Source: Limnohabitans lacus (lineage in GTDB: Bacteria > Pseudomonadota > Gammaproteobacteria > Burkholderiales > Burkholderiaceae_C). From it: DNA of 64,000 bases. The stretch spans positions 186,001 through 250,000 of the forward strand of contig NZ_JASGBH010000004.1 in NCBI RefSeq assembly GCF_030053395.1, given 5' to 3'. The notes under the pieces are model-generated. The model had not been told where the DNA came from. It ran no database searches and was given only the letters and a program-made list of their open reading frames with translations. Of this stretch, positions 52,546-62,197 are shown piece by piece. The translations under genes were made by a program, and so were the position numbers. How positions within the stretch are numbered: the stretch's first letter is position 1; every line of letters starts with the position of its first letter.

Positions 52546-53637
52546 TCACGCGCCCAGAACCTCGGCAATGGCTTTGCCCACATCGGCGGTCTTGCCAGTG
52601 CCGCCCAAGTCGGGCGTGCGTGGCGCACCACTGCCAGGGGCCAACACCTTTTCGATGGCGGCCAGCACCGCATCGTGTGCGTCCTTGTGGCCCAAGAATT
52701 CGAGCATCATTGCGCCGCACCAAATTTGGCCAATCGGGTTGGCAATGCCTTGGCCTGCAATGTCGGGGGCCGAGCCGTGCACAGGTTCAAACAGCGATGG
52801 AAATTTGCGGTCGGGGTTCAGGTTGGCGCTGGGCGCAATGCCGATCGTGCCGGTGCAGGCCGGGCCCAAGTCGCTCAAGATGTCGCCAAACAAATTGCTG
52901 GCCACCACGACATCAAAGAAGTCCGGGCGCTGCACAAAGTGCGCCGTCAAGATGTCGATGTGGAACTTGTCCACATGGATGTCCGGATACGACTTGGCCA
53001 TCTCGGCCACACGCTCGTCCCAATAGGGCATGGTGATGGCGATGCCGTTGGATTTGGTGGCGCTGGTCAGGTGTTTCTTGGGGCGGGTTTGCGCCAACTC
53101 GAATGCGAACTTGAGCACGCGGTCCACGCCAATGCGGGTCATGATGCTTTCTTGCATCACGATCTCGCGCTCGGTGCCGGGGAACATGCGGCCACCCACA
53201 GCCGAATATTCACCTTCGGTGTTTTCGCGCACGATGTACATGTCAATCTCGCCAGGCTCGCGGCGGCTGCCGTCTTTGCGGACCACGGGGGCGATGATGC
53301 CGGGCATCAGGCGTGCGGGACGCAGGTTGATGTACTGGTCAAACTCGCGGCGGAACAAGAGCAGCGAGCCCCACAGCGACACGTGGTCAGCAATTTTGTC
53401 GGGCCAACCCACGGCACCAAAATAAATCGCATCGTGGCCGCCGATCTGGTCCTTCCAGTCGTCGGGCAGCATCTTGCCGTGCTTTTCGCAATAGTCCCAG
53501 CTCGAAAAATCGAAGTGGTCAAACTGCAAATCGATGCCAAATTTGCGTGCTGCCGCGTCCATCACGCGCAGGCCTTCGGGCATGACTTCCTTGCCAATAC
53601 CATCGCCTGGGATAACTGCAATGCGGTGACGGGTCAT
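52546..53637 (-). CDS. tartrate dehydrogenase/D-malate dehydrogenase-like enzyme
   Basis: A 363-residue member of the isopropylmalate/isocitrate dehydrogenase family. It starts HRIAVIPGDGIGKEVMPEG and has the arginine-bearing segments INLRPARLMPGI and IVRENTEGEYSAVGG, the LTSATKSNGIAITMPYWDE lysine region, and DILSDLGPA, NAD-binding PVHGSAPDIAGQGIANPIGQI. These features match TtuC-type tartrate dehydrogenase/decarboxylases more closely than LeuB. The preferred substrate (tartrate or malate) cannot be decided from sequence alone. Confidence 0.88.
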   Translation of the reverse strand: MTRHRIAVIPGDGIGKEVMPEGLRVMDAAARKFGIDLQFDHFDFSSWDYCEKHGKMLPDDWKDQIGGHDAIYFGAVGWPDKIADHVSLWGSLLLFRREFDQYINLRPARLMPGIIAPVVRKDGSRREPGEIDMYIVRENTEGEYSAVGGRMFPGTEREIVMQESIMTRIGVDRVLKFAFELAQTRPKKHLTSATKSNGIAITMPYWDERVAEMAKSYPDIHVDKFHIDILTAHFVQRPDFFDVVVASNLFGDILSDLGPACTGTIGIAPSANLNPDRKFPSLFEPVHGSAPDIAGQGIANPIGQIWCGAMMLEFLGHKDAHDAVLAAIEKVLAPGSGAPRTPDLGGTGKTADVGKAIAEVLGA

Positions 53638-53720
53638 GAAAACTCCTTGGTGGTCGAACAGTGAGGTTCAAAGACAGAACCCAATAGGTGCAGATTAGCC
53701 CAAAAACAAATGGGCGGCTT

Positions 53721-54629
53721 TCACCGACGTGACGGCCGCACCACCAGGCTGACGCCCAGTGCGGTCAAGGCCGTGCCGGCAAGGGTGGCGGTGGTGATGG
53801 TTTCACCAAACAGCAGCCAAGCCATCAAGGCCGTGCTGGGCGGCACCATGTACATCAAGCTGGTGACCGAAGCCGCCGCGCCGCGCTGGATGAGCATGTA
53901 CAGCAAAGAACTGCCCCCCAAGGTCAGGCCCAGCACGGCCCAAGCCATGGCGCCAAGCGACTCGGCGTTCCACTGGATGACTTCGGGCTCGGCCAAGGCC
54001 AGTGGCAAAGTCACGGCCAAGGCCGCCATCAACTGCACCGCATTGGCCGAACGGACATCACAGGGCTGAACAAACCGCTTTTGGTACAGCGTGCCAATCG
54101 TGATGCTGAACATCGCCCCGATGGCAAAGGCCATGTTGACCGGCGTCACATGGTCCATGGCCGAACCCAAAGTGAGCTTGCGCCAGACCACCATCAGCAA
54201 ACCCACAAAGCCCAGCAGCAAGCCTGCCCACTGGCGCGGCGTCACGCCAGGCTGGCCAGAACTGCGCAAACTCCAGGACAACCAAATGGCCGTGAGCACC
54301 GGCTGAAAACCGACAATCAAAGAGGACAGGCCCGAGCCCATGCCCGCCTTGACGGCGGCCCACACGCCACCCAGGTAGCCCGCGTGCATCAGCATGCCTG
54401 TGACCGCCAAGTGCAACCACTGGGCACGGTCACGCGGCCAGCTCACACGGGCCAGACCAATCCAGACAAGAAAACACACGATGGACAGTGCATAACGCAC
54501 CAGCAAGAAGCTGAAAGGCGGGGCATAGGGCATGCCATAGCGGGCGACGATGAAGCCTGTGCTCCAGATGAGCACGAACACCACCGGCATGGCCTTGATC
54601 CAGGCCGAGGATGGCGCCGAAGCGCTCAT
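53721..54629 (-). CDS. EamA-family (RhaT/DMT) membrane transporter
   Basis: A 302-residue protein with ten hydrophobic helices in two EamA repeats: the N-terminal PVVFVLIWSTGFIVARYGMPYAPP and the second MAWAVLGLTLGGSSLLYMLIQRGAA. Such transporters export amino acids or other metabolites. Its stop lies 83 bp from the tartrate-dehydrogenase-like start on the same strand. The start overlaps pgsA by four bases (ATGA). Substrate unknown. Confidence 0.9.
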   Translation of the reverse strand: MSASAPSSAWIKAMPVVFVLIWSTGFIVARYGMPYAPPFSFLLVRYALSIVCFLVWIGLARVSWPRDRAQWLHLAVTGMLMHAGYLGGVWAAVKAGMGSGLSSLIVGFQPVLTAIWLSWSLRSSGQPGVTPRQWAGLLLGFVGLLMVVWRKLTLGSAMDHVTPVNMAFAIGAMFSITIGTLYQKRFVQPCDVRSANAVQLMAALAVTLPLALAEPEVIQWNAESLGAMAWAVLGLTLGGSSLLYMLIQRGAAASVTSLMYMVPPSTALMAWLLFGETITTATLAGTALTALGVSLVVRPSRR

Positions 54630-55195
54630 TTCACCCGTGCCCGGATTTCAGGCAGGGCCTTTTGCATGTAATAAACCATGGACCAGATGGTCAGCACGGC
54701 GGCGATCAGGATCAACACCATGCCCCAATCGCGGGTGTCGATCACGCCAAACAACATGCCGTCGTAAAGCAAGAAAGGAATGGCCACCATCTGCACCGTG
54801 GTTTTGAGTTTGCCCACCATGTGCACGGCCACGCTTTTGCTGGCCCCGATTTGGGCCATCCATTCGCGCAGGGAGGAAATCGCGATCTCGCGGCCAATGA
54901 TGATCAAGGCGATCAACACATGGACCCGTTGCATGTGCACCAAGACCAACAAGGCGGCGCACACCAGAAATTTATCGGCCACCGGGTCCAAGAAAGCGCC
55001 AAAGGCCGAGGCTTGGTTGAGCTTGCGGGCCAAGAAACCATCGAGCCAATCGGTGATGGCAAAGACCACGAACATGGACGTGGCGATCAGGTTTTGCGTG
55101 GCCGCCGACAAACCCGGCCAGTAATAGACCCCCACAATCAATGGAATGGCGACAATGCGCGCCCAAGTCATGATGGTTGGAATCGTGAAAAACAT
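54626..55195 (-). CDS. pgsA: CDP-diacylglycerol-glycerol-3-phosphate 3-phosphatidyltransferase
   Basis: PgsA makes phosphatidylglycerol phosphate. The CDP-alcohol phosphatidyltransferase signature D-G-x2-A-R-x8-G-x3-D-x3-D is in DWLDGFLARKLNQASAFGAF followed by DPVADK. I start at ATG 55195 (MFFTIPTIMTWARI), which gives 189 residues, the usual size. Upstream methionines at 55204 and 55225 would lengthen it. It is downstream of uvrC on the same strand, a common arrangement. Confidence 0.92.
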   Translation of the reverse strand: MFFTIPTIMTWARIVAIPLIVGVYYWPGLSAATQNLIATSMFVVFAITDWLDGFLARKLNQASAFGAFLDPVADKFLVCAALLVLVHMQRVHVLIALIIIGREIAISSLREWMAQIGASKSVAVHMVGKLKTTVQMVAIPFLLYDGMLFGVIDTRDWGMVLILIAAVLTIWSMVYYMQKALPEIRARVK

Positions 55196-55248
55196 GGTTC
55201 TCATTGTGGCACGGGTATTTGGCATTTCTCTGACAAGCGGGCGACCGC

Positions 55249-57180
55249 TCAGTGCAAGGCTTGGTAAATGGTCTCGGCCAGCTCGCGCGAGATGCCTTCC
55301 ACGCCCGCCAGGTCTTCGACGCTGGCACTCTCCACGCCCCGCACACCGCCAAAGCGCTGCAACAGGCGCGCCCGTTTGCGGGGGCCGATGCCTGGGATTT
55401 CTTCGATCTTGCTGCCGCCCATGCGCACCTTGGCGCGCTGGGCCCGCATGCCGGTGATGGCAAAGCGGTGGGCCTCGTCGCGGATCTGCGCCACCAGCAT
55501 CAAAGCCGCCGAGTCCTTGCCCAGGTAAACCTTCTCGCGGCCATCGGCAAAGACCAGCTCTTCCAGGCCCACCTTGCGGCCCTCACCTTTTTCGACACCG
55601 ACGATGTGCGACAGGTCCAGCCCGAGCTGGGTGAACACCTCGCGAGCCATGGACACCTGACCCTTGCCGCCGTCGATCAGCACCAAGTCGGGCAAACGGG
55701 CCGTGCCCTCCGCGCTGCGCATGGCTTCGGCCAGCTTGCCATAGCGGCGCATCAGCACCTGGCGCATGGCGGCGTAATCGTCGCCGGGCGTGATGCCCTC
55801 GATGTTGTAGCGGCGGTACTCGCTGCTTTGCATCTTGTGCTGGCGAAACACCACACACGAAGCCTGCGTGTTCTCACCGGCTGTGTGCGAGATGTCAAAA
55901 CACTCGATGTGCAAAGCGTCCAGGTCGTCCGGTGCCAAATCGAGTGCATCGGCCAGCGCCCGGGTGCGGGCCTGTTGCGAGCCTTCTTCGGCCAGCAAGC
56001 GCGCCAGCTGGATGTCGGCGTTTTTCTCGCTCATCTCCAGCCACACGCGCCGCTGCTCGCGCGGGTTGTGCACCGCCGACACCTTGTACCCGGCTTGCTG
56101 CGACAAGGCATCGACCAGCGCCTTGTCCACCGCCACGCTGGTGATCAGCGCCGCAGGCACCGGGATGCCGATGTAGTGCTGAGCCAAAAAGGCTTCCAAC
56201 ACTTGTTGCTCCACCGGGCGCTGCGTTTCGGCGTCTTCTTCAACGGCCTGCAAGGCATGCGCGTCTTCCACGTGCGCCGGAAAGTACGCCCGGTCGCCCA
56301 AATGCCGCCCGCCGCGCACCATGGCCAGGTTCACGCAGGCACGACCGCCCAACACGCGCACCGCCAAAATGTCCACATCAGTGTCCGTGCCCGTGTCCAC
56401 CGACTGCTGGTGCAGCACCTTGGACAGCGCCGACATCTGGTTGCGCACCTCGGCGGCCAGCTCGAACTCCAGCCGCTCGGCGTGCGCCATCATCCGCGCT
56501 TCCATCTCTTGCAAGAGCGCCTGGGTCTCGCCCTTCAAAAAACGCTCGGCGTGCTTCACATCGTCGGCATAGCCTTGCGGGCTGATCAGATTCACACAGG
56601 GGCCTGAGCAGCGCTTGATCTGGTACAGCAGGCAGGGGCGGCTGCGGTTGGCAAACACCGTGTCTTCGCAGGTGCGCAGGCGAAACACTTTTTGCAAAAG
56701 CTGAATCGTCTCCTTGACCGCCCAAGCGCTCGGGAACGGGCCAAAGTAACGGTGCTTTTTCTCGACAGAGCCTCGGTAATAGGCCACACGCGGATAGGTC
56801 TGCGGCTCGGGCGCACCGGCTTCGGCCTTCAAATACAAGGTGCCGTTGCCGGTCAACTTCAAATACGGGTAGGTCTTGTCGTCCCGAAACAAGATGTTGA
56901 AACGCGGGTTCAGCGTCTTGATCAGGTTGTTTTCCAGCAGCAGCGCCTCGGCCTCGGAGCGCACCACCGTGGTCTCCATGCGGGCGATCTTGCTGACCAT
57001 GTGGCCAATGCGCGTGCCACCGTGGTCCTTCTGGAAATAGCTCGACACCCGCTTCTTGAGTTGCTTGGCCTTGCCCACGTAGAGCACATTGCCTTGCGCA
57101 TCGAAGTAGCGATACACCCCCGGCAAAGCCGGGAGCGCGGCCACTTGGGCCAGCAAGGATTCGTCGTGAGCCGCTGTCAT
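55249..57180 (-). CDS. uvrC: excinuclease ABC subunit C
   Basis: UvrC makes the two incisions in nucleotide excision repair. The 643-residue sequence has the N-terminal GIY-YIG nuclease ([19 protein letters not shown]), the cysteine-rich segment [13 protein letters not shown], a UVR domain, the RNase-H-like EndoV domain ([30 protein letters not shown]), and the C-terminal helix-hairpin-helix pair ([20 protein letters not shown]). pgsA follows after 53 bp. The ATG at 57180 is 47 bp from the divergent earP start. Confidence 0.97.
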   Translation of the reverse strand: MTAAHDESLLAQVAALPALPGVYRYFDAQGNVLYVGKAKQLKKRVSSYFQKDHGGTRIGHMVSKIARMETTVVRSEAEALLLENNLIKTLNPRFNILFRDDKTYPYLKLTGNGTLYLKAEAGAPEPQTYPRVAYYRGSVEKKHRYFGPFPSAWAVKETIQLLQKVFRLRTCEDTVFANRSRPCLLYQIKRCSGPCVNLISPQGYADDVKHAERFLKGETQALLQEMEARMMAHAERLEFELAAEVRNQMSALSKVLHQQSVDTGTDTDVDILAVRVLGGRACVNLAMVRGGRHLGDRAYFPAHVEDAHALQAVEEDAETQRPVEQQVLEAFLAQHYIGIPVPAALITSVAVDKALVDALSQQAGYKVSAVHNPREQRRVWLEMSEKNADIQLARLLAEEGSQQARTRALADALDLAPDDLDALHIECFDISHTAGENTQASCVVFRQHKMQSSEYRRYNIEGITPGDDYAAMRQVLMRRYGKLAEAMRSAEGTARLPDLVLIDGGKGQVSMAREVFTQLGLDLSHIVGVEKGEGRKVGLEELVFADGREKVYLGKDSAALMLVAQIRDEAHRFAITGMRAQRAKVRMGGSKIEEIPGIGPRKRARLLQRFGGVRGVESASVEDLAGVEGISRELAETIYQALH

Positions 57181-57227
57181 GGCGCGTATTGTGACGGCGA
57201 AACACTTTGCCCCGACAATCTCCCCCC

Positions 57228-58298
57228 ATGAAGACGCACCGGCTTTGGGACATTTTTTGCACCGTCATCGACAACCACGGCGACCTGGGCGTGTGCTGGC
57301 GCCTCACGCGCCAACTGCTGGCGCAAGGCCAGTCGGTGCGCCTGTGGGTGGACGACGCCTCGGCCCTGAGTTGGATGGCCCCCGAAGCCCAAGTCCTGCC
57401 CAAGCTGCAAGTGCTGCCCTGGGCCGCCGCCAGCCAAATCGAAGTGCTGCAAGGCTTGATGCCCGCTGATGTCTGGATCGAAGGCTTTGGCTGCACCCTG
57501 CCCGAAGCCTTTGTGGCTCACGGCGTCGCCACGCACGCACAGCAACCCGCCTGGATCAACCTTGAATATTTGAGCGCTGAAGACTGGGTGCCCCGCTTGC
57601 ACAAAATGCCTTCGCCGGTGATGAGCGGCCCGGCCAAGGGCTGGACCAAAACTTTCTTTTACCCGGGCTTCACCGAGGACACCGGCGGCCTGCTGCGCGA
57701 AACCGATCTGCTGGACAGGCAACAGCGCTTCGACCGCGCCGCCTGGCGTCAAAAGCACGCCCCAGGCCTGGCACCGAACGGCCTGCTGATCAGCCTGTTT
57801 TGCTACGAACCCGCCGCCCTGCCCCAACTGCTTACCCAACTGGTCGGCACACCCCACCACCTGCTGGTCACCCCAGGACGGCCACTGGCTGCCGTACAAC
57901 ACGCGCTGGCGAGCATGCCCGCTCACCCCCACTGGAGCGCCCTGCCTTACACCGACCAAAACGGCTTTGACGAGATGCTGTGGGCCTGTGACTTGAATTT
58001 TGTGCGCGGCGAAGACTCTCTGGTGCGGGCGCTATGGGCAGGCCAGCCCTTCATTTGGCACATCTACCCACAAGACGACAACGCGCACCACGACAAGTTG
58101 GAGGCGTTTTTGGAATGGATGCAGGCGCCAGAGAGCTTGCGCAAGGCGCATCGGGTTTGGAATGGGATTGAGGCGGGTCCATGGCCTGCGCTCGATGCCG
58201 AAACGCTACAGATTTGGAGCCAGAACACCCAAACCAAGCGCCATCAACTTTCTGGGCAAACGGATTTGGTCACGCAACTCATCAAGTTCATAGGTTGA
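57228..58298 (+). CDS. earP: EF-P arginine rhamnosyltransferase EarP
   Basis: EarP transfers rhamnose from dTDP-beta-L-rhamnose to Arg32 of EF-P. From the ATG at 57228 the product is 356 residues, within family range. Family features visible are [24 protein letters not shown] at the N-terminus (with the catalytic Asp of DNHGD), [13 protein letters not shown] in the centre, and the C-terminal nucleotide-sugar site [25 protein letters not shown]. The matching EF-P with Arg32 is encoded 2.36 kb downstream. In many related genomes the two genes are adjacent, so the intervening DNA looks inserted. Confidence 0.95.
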   Translation: MKTHRLWDIFCTVIDNHGDLGVCWRLTRQLLAQGQSVRLWVDDASALSWMAPEAQVLPKLQVLPWAAASQIEVLQGLMPADVWIEGFGCTLPEAFVAHGVATHAQQPAWINLEYLSAEDWVPRLHKMPSPVMSGPAKGWTKTFFYPGFTEDTGGLLRETDLLDRQQRFDRAAWRQKHAPGLAPNGLLISLFCYEPAALPQLLTQLVGTPHHLLVTPGRPLAAVQHALASMPAHPHWSALPYTDQNGFDEMLWACDLNFVRGEDSLVRALWAGQPFIWHIYPQDDNAHHDKLEAFLEWMQAPESLRKAHRVWNGIEAGPWPALDAETLQIWSQNTQTKRHQLSGQTDLVTQLIKFIG

Positions 58299-58589
58299 CA
58301 ATAGATACGGGGTCAAAAAACAGGGCGTCAAGTCTTGGTCCAACGTCTAGAAAAATCAACTTGGCTCGAAACCCCGACGGAGACGACCAGCATTCAATGC
58401 GGCGTTAGTAGCCCGACCTTGTCGCGACACCCATTCAGTGATGAGAAGCCATCGGGCAAGCACCTAGAAATCAACCACCTGCTCAGGGGGGCATTGACCG
58501 ACCAAATCCACGACCGTGCGCTGTACATGAAAGGCATTGACGTGAGCTTCAACCGACCTGTCCACTATGACCCGTCAACTTGCGTTTAG
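58299..58589. other. gene-poor stretch after earP
   Basis: 291 bp of mixed composition. It contains an 84-codon plus-strand frame (58335-58589; begins MVQRLEKSTWLETPTE, ends YDPSTCV) without a ribosome-binding site or recognisable family. The stretch looks like debris of a horizontally acquired segment. No promoter, RNA or repeat stood out. Confidence 0.4.
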
Positions 58590-59270
58590 CTATACGAGCT
58601 TGATTATGGAATCAGGTCCAATCGCGTCTGGGGAGAGCTCAATCAATTTTTCTGTGCGAAGCTTTTCTACTTCGTTTATCACACGGGACAGAGGGAAAGA
58701 AGGTTTAAGCTTCTCGACTAGGTCATTCAAAGTAGCCCGCGCTCTTGTGCGGCGGTAGATGCGAAGGCTACGAAGAATATGCTCCCGTATAGTTTCCTCG
58801 CGAGCCTCCATGTCAACTTGACGTGAGCTGATGATTGCTTTGTCCAAGATGCTTCGCATCTCAACTGATAGCGAGGACATTTTGTCGTCGTTTAAGCGTT
58901 GCTGAACCAGTAAGTCTCCAATTTGATGTTCAACGGTTCGTTTCAACTCCTGAATCTTCTCGTCGGCCTTCTTTTCGGCTTCATCAAGCGCGGTCTCTTG
59001 CTCGGGTACCTCTGTCGGCCAGATATGTTTTCTCATGTCCGATACGGTGTCGCGCATCATTGAGAAGGTGTCGGAGTAGAGTTTGTCAAATAGTTTCTCC
59101 AAACGATCAACGCTGGCTGCAATGTCCTTCGCGGCTTCAGTCGTCGCCTTTGAGGCCTGATCTGACATTTTGTAGAAAACCACTGATAACCAGATTGCGC
59201 CGACCGAAAGAATTAGTGAGGCAATCGAGGCAACGAATGAAATTATGTCGAAAAGAGATTTATTTTCCAT
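58590..59270 (-). CDS. membrane-anchored coiled-coil protein with a winged-helix-like C-terminus
   Basis: A 226-residue protein. One N-terminal helix (ISFVASIASLILSVGAIWLSVVFY) is followed by about 110 residues of coiled-coil character (KMSDQASKATTEAAKDIAASVDRLEKLFD, ALDEAEKKADEKIQELKRTVEHQ). The C-terminal 70 residues look like a winged helix (REHILRSLRIYRRTRARATLNDLVEKL). Base composition is AT-richer than the flanks. I know no named family with this architecture. Small membrane-anchored coiled coils of this kind occur in defence-type or signalling islands, but no partner gene is present. Function unknown. Confidence 0.7.
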   Translation of the reverse strand: MENKSLFDIISFVASIASLILSVGAIWLSVVFYKMSDQASKATTEAAKDIAASVDRLEKLFDKLYSDTFSMMRDTVSDMRKHIWPTEVPEQETALDEAEKKADEKIQELKRTVEHQIGDLLVQQRLNDDKMSSLSVEMRSILDKAIISSRQVDMEAREETIREHILRSLRIYRRTRARATLNDLVEKLKPSFPLSRVINEVEKLRTEKLIELSPDAIGPDSIIKLV

Positions 59271-59654
59271 AGGGTTTTAATGGTTGAGGGTCGAATAAGC
59301 GGGTGACTGGCAACGGAAAGACTACGTGAATAGTCCACAAAACCCGTTGGATACATCCGGGCCGGGCCGATACATCCTTTTGACGAATGGATTGCAAACC
59401 GCATCGGACAAGGCCTTCGGCCCCAATGACTGAATTTTTGTACAGGTATAAATCACCATAAAACCCGTCACTCCTTGCTGGCCATCCGCTGATCTGCGTC
59501 GGTCGTTGCGGAACCAAACTATATCCTTATTACCTACATTTTCAGGAGTCATCTCCTAGCAAGATGAAAAATTGAGGGCACCCCCGAACCCCAGAGCCTT
59601 CAAGCTGGATGTCCGCAAAACTGTCCTGAACTGCGTGCCCGATAATCCAGACCC
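59271..59654. other. gene-poor stretch between the coiled-coil gene and the YeeE genes
   Basis: 384 bp of lower-GC DNA. The minus strand has a 76-codon frame (59322-59552, ATG preceded by AGATG context) that overlaps another frame; neither has family similarity that I can recognise, and a frameshifted relic is possible. The motif GATACATCC occurs twice 19 bp apart (59350-59358, 59369-59377). The last ~80 bases before the YeeE start look host-like and may hold its promoter. Confidence 0.4.
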
Positions 59655-60137
59655 ATGACTCTGATTGACACCCTCTTCCCCCTCGGCTGGCAGCACTACC
59701 TGCTGGGCGGCCTCACCATTGGCGCTGGCGTGGCGCTGCTGTATTTGTTCAACGGCTGGGTTGGCGGCATGAGTTCCGTCTTTTCCAGCAGTTGGTCCTT
59801 CGTGTCCAATCGGGCGTTTTTTCAGCAAGCGCGCTTTGTCAGCACCCGCAGTTGGCGTCTGGTCTATGCCTTGGGCGTGGTGCTGGGGGCACTGGTTTGG
59901 CGCTTGGCGCTGGCGGGTGGTGAAGCGCAACACACCAGCGTGCCCGCTTGGCAGCTGCTGGTGGGCGGCTTTTTGGTGGGCTACGGTGCGCGCTTGGGCA
60001 ATGGCTGCACATCCGGTCACGGCATTTGTGGCCTCGGCTCCTTGCAATTGCCATCGCTGGGCGCGGTGCTGACTTTCATGGCCACCGCCTTCATGACGGC
60101 CAACCTAATGGCCATCGCCACGAAAGGTCTGGCATGA
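59655..60137 (+). CDS. YeeE/YedE-family thiosulfate-type transporter, N-terminal half
   Basis: A 160-residue half-length protein of the YeeE/YedE family with four or five helices and the signature GARLGNGCTSGHGICG, whose cysteine is the sulfur-relay residue in YeeE-type thiosulfate channels. It overlaps the next gene by four bases. In this two-gene form the two halves probably assemble into one channel for thiosulfate or a related sulfur anion. The substrate is inferred from family knowledge. Confidence 0.9.
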   Translation: MTLIDTLFPLGWQHYLLGGLTIGAGVALLYLFNGWVGGMSSVFSSSWSFVSNRAFFQQARFVSTRSWRLVYALGVVLGALVWRLALAGGEAQHTSVPAWQLLVGGFLVGYGARLGNGCTSGHGICGLGSLQLPSLGAVLTFMATAFMTANLMAIATKGLA

Positions 60138-60559
60138 ACCCGCACACACTCACCTTCCCCAAAGCGCTCGTCACATTGCTGGCGGGCGCCTTGTTTGGCT
60201 TTGGCCTGTCGCTGGCCACCATGGTTCAGCCCGATGTAGTCTTGAGCTTTTTGCGCTTTCAGGACTGGGGCCTGATGCTGGTCATGGGCGGCGCAGCCGG
60301 TCTGGCCATGCTGGCCTACAAAGGCTTTCCGCGTTGGTTCGCACGCCCCTTGCTGGGTGGCCAGTTCCTCACACAGCCTGCCAGCTGGAACCGCCAGACC
60401 GTGATCGGCTCGGCCATTTTTGGTGTGGGCTGGGGATTGTCTGGCGTGTGCCCCGGCCCGGCCATTGCGGCTTTGGGCACGGGCAACACCGACATCTTGT
60501 GGGCTTTGGGCGGCATTGTGCTCGGCGCTTTGGCGCACGGCCTGAGCGCCAAAGACTGA
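60134..60559 (+). CDS. YeeE/YedE-family transporter, C-terminal half
   Basis: The ATG at 60134 overlaps the previous stop (ATGA). The 141-residue protein has about four helices, with the signature GVGWGLSGVCPGPAIAALGTG, which holds the second functional cysteine. It completes the half-length YeeE pair. Its stop is 96 bp before efp, and the short interval contains a TTAGAAT-like promoter element for efp. Confidence 0.9.
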   Translation: MNPHTLTFPKALVTLLAGALFGFGLSLATMVQPDVVLSFLRFQDWGLMLVMGGAAGLAMLAYKGFPRWFARPLLGGQFLTQPASWNRQTVIGSAIFGVGWGLSGVCPGPAIAALGTGNTDILWALGGIVLGALAHGLSAKD

Positions 60560-60655
60560 GGCCAGCACCGCTTGAGTGCCACCACCAGGGCCTCAGGTTA
60601 GAATAAGGGGCTTGACCTTTGGTCACCCTTTCTGTTCATTCCAGATCCAAATCCT

Positions 60656-61210
60656 ATGAAAACCGCTCAAGAAATCCGCGTCGGCAACGTCATCATGCAC
60701 GGCAAAGACCCCATGGTCGTCCTGCGTACCGAATACCAACGCGGCGGCCGTGGCTCGTCCACCGTGCGCATGAAGCTCAAAAGCTTGATCGCCAACTTCG
60801 GCACCGAAGTCGTGTTCCGCGCCGACGACAAGATGGACCAGGTCATCTTGGACAAGAAAGAGTGCACCTACTCTTACTTTGCGGACCCCATGTACGTTTG
60901 CATGGACACCGAATTCAACCAGTACGAAGTCGAAGCCACCAACATGGGCGACGCTTTGAACTATCTGGAAGACGGCATGGAACTCGAAGTGGTGTTCTAC
61001 AACGAAAAAGCCATCTCGGTGGAATTGCCCACCAGCGTGGTGCGCGAGATCACCTGGACCGAGCCCGCTGTCAAAGGCGACACCTCCGGCAAAGTGCTCA
61101 AGCCCGCCAAGATCGCCACCGGCATGGAAGTGCCCGTGCCTTTGTTCGTGAGCCAAGGCGACAAGATCGAAATCGACACCCGCACCGGCGAATACCGCAA
61201 GCGCGTCTGA
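60656..61210 (+). CDS. efp: translation elongation factor P (Arg32 type)
   Basis: EF-P rescues ribosomes stalled at polyproline. The 184-residue protein has the three-domain length. The loop at the tip of domain I reads RGGRGSST with Arg at position 32, the residue rhamnosylated by EarP; Lys-type EF-Ps have Lys there. That agrees with the earP gene 2.4 kb upstream. The C-terminal signature RTGEYRKRV is complete. A terminator follows 18 bp after the stop. Confidence 0.97.
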   Translation: MKTAQEIRVGNVIMHGKDPMVVLRTEYQRGGRGSSTVRMKLKSLIANFGTEVVFRADDKMDQVILDKKECTYSYFADPMYVCMDTEFNQYEVEATNMGDALNYLEDGMELEVVFYNEKAISVELPTSVVREITWTEPAVKGDTSGKVLKPAKIATGMEVPVPLFVSQGDKIEIDTRTGEYRKRV

Positions 61211-61228
61211 TCTGCCGATCGGCCTGAC

Positions 61229-61257
61229 AAAAAAGCCCCGCAAGGGGCTTTTTTTTT
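61229..61257 (+). terminator. terminator after efp
   Basis: AAAAAAGCCCC-GCAA-GGGGCTTTTTT gives an 11-bp stem with A and T tracts, followed by additional T residues, a strong intrinsic terminator. Confidence 0.92.
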
Positions 61258-61315
61258 GGCCCGCAAATTCAAGGGCATGAGGCTTCGAGCAGCGGCGCAG
61301 ATGCACAATGGCAGC

Positions 61316-62194
61316 ATGCCTTCTACACCCAGCCTCAAGACCCCTTCCATGGCCCACGCTTGGGCAGAAACCCCCACCGACTTTCACGATGCCGGCTGGC
61401 TGGAGCCGCAAGCCGAGCGCTTGGCTTTTGCCGATCCGGAATTTCTTTTGAGGCGTGAGACGCGTGGCATTCGATTCCAGCTGGAGATGCTCAAGCCCGA
61501 TCTGGCGCAAATCGAAGCGGGCATCGAGCACACGGTGGTGGTGTTTGGCAGTGCGCGCTTCACCGACATGGCCAGCGCCCAAGCTCGGCTGGAGGCCGCA
61601 CAGCAATCAGGGCAGGCAGACGCTGTGGCGCTTGCGCAAACCCAGGTGCGCAACGCCCAGCACTATGAAAACGCACGGCAATTTGCCCGCATGGTGGCGC
61701 AGTCCTGTGCGTCCTTGCCGCAAGACGAAAAACTCACCATCTGCACCGGCGGCGGCCCCGGCATCATGGAAGCGGCCAACCGTGGCGCCAAGGAAGTGGG
61801 CGCACTGTCGGTGGCGCTCAACATCGCCCTGCCCCACGAGCAGCATCCCAACCCCTATGTGACGCCCGAGCTGAGCTTCAAGTTCCACTACTTTGCGCTG
61901 CGCAAGATGCATTTCATGATGCGTGCCAAAGCGCTGGTGGCGTTTCCGGGTGGCTTTGGCACGCTGGACGAATTGTTCGAGGTGATGACCCTGGTGCAAA
62001 CACGCAAAGCCCGGCAAGTGCCGATCTTGCTGTTTGGCACCGATTACTGGCAGCGCTTGATCAACATGGATGTGCTGGTCGAGGAAGGCACGATTTCTGC
62101 CGAGGACCTGAAGCTCTTTCGTTACGTGGACACCCCAGAAGACGCCTGGAAGGCCATTTGCGACTTCTACGCGCTGAAGGTGCCACCAGCGTGA
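61316..62194 (+). CDS. LOG-family protein (TIGR00730-like, cytokinin-activating fold)
   Basis: The ATG at 61316 is the first that lies well clear of the efp terminator and gives 292 residues; the frame is open upstream to 61256. The LOG/lysine-decarboxylase-annotated fold is shown by CTGGGPGIMEAANRGA, the nucleotide-binding loop, and PGGFGTLDELFEVMTLVQ. LOG proteins hydrolyse nucleoside monophosphates at the N-glycosidic bond. The N-terminal 70 residues are a lineage-specific extension. The bacterial role is not established. Confidence 0.85.
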   Translation: MPSTPSLKTPSMAHAWAETPTDFHDAGWLEPQAERLAFADPEFLLRRETRGIRFQLEMLKPDLAQIEAGIEHTVVVFGSARFTDMASAQARLEAAQQSGQADAVALAQTQVRNAQHYENARQFARMVAQSCASLPQDEKLTICTGGGPGIMEAANRGAKEVGALSVALNIALPHEQHPNPYVTPELSFKFHYFALRKMHFMMRAKALVAFPGGFGTLDELFEVMTLVQTRKARQVPILLFGTDYWQRLINMDVLVEEGTISAEDLKLFRYVDTPEDAWKAICDFYALKVPPA

Positions 62195-62197
62195 CCG

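Noticed and set aside
58299-59654. A complete insertion sequence or transposase gene
   Set aside because: No transposase motif, terminal inverted repeats or target duplication could be identified. The patch has only an unrecognised protein and relic-like frames.
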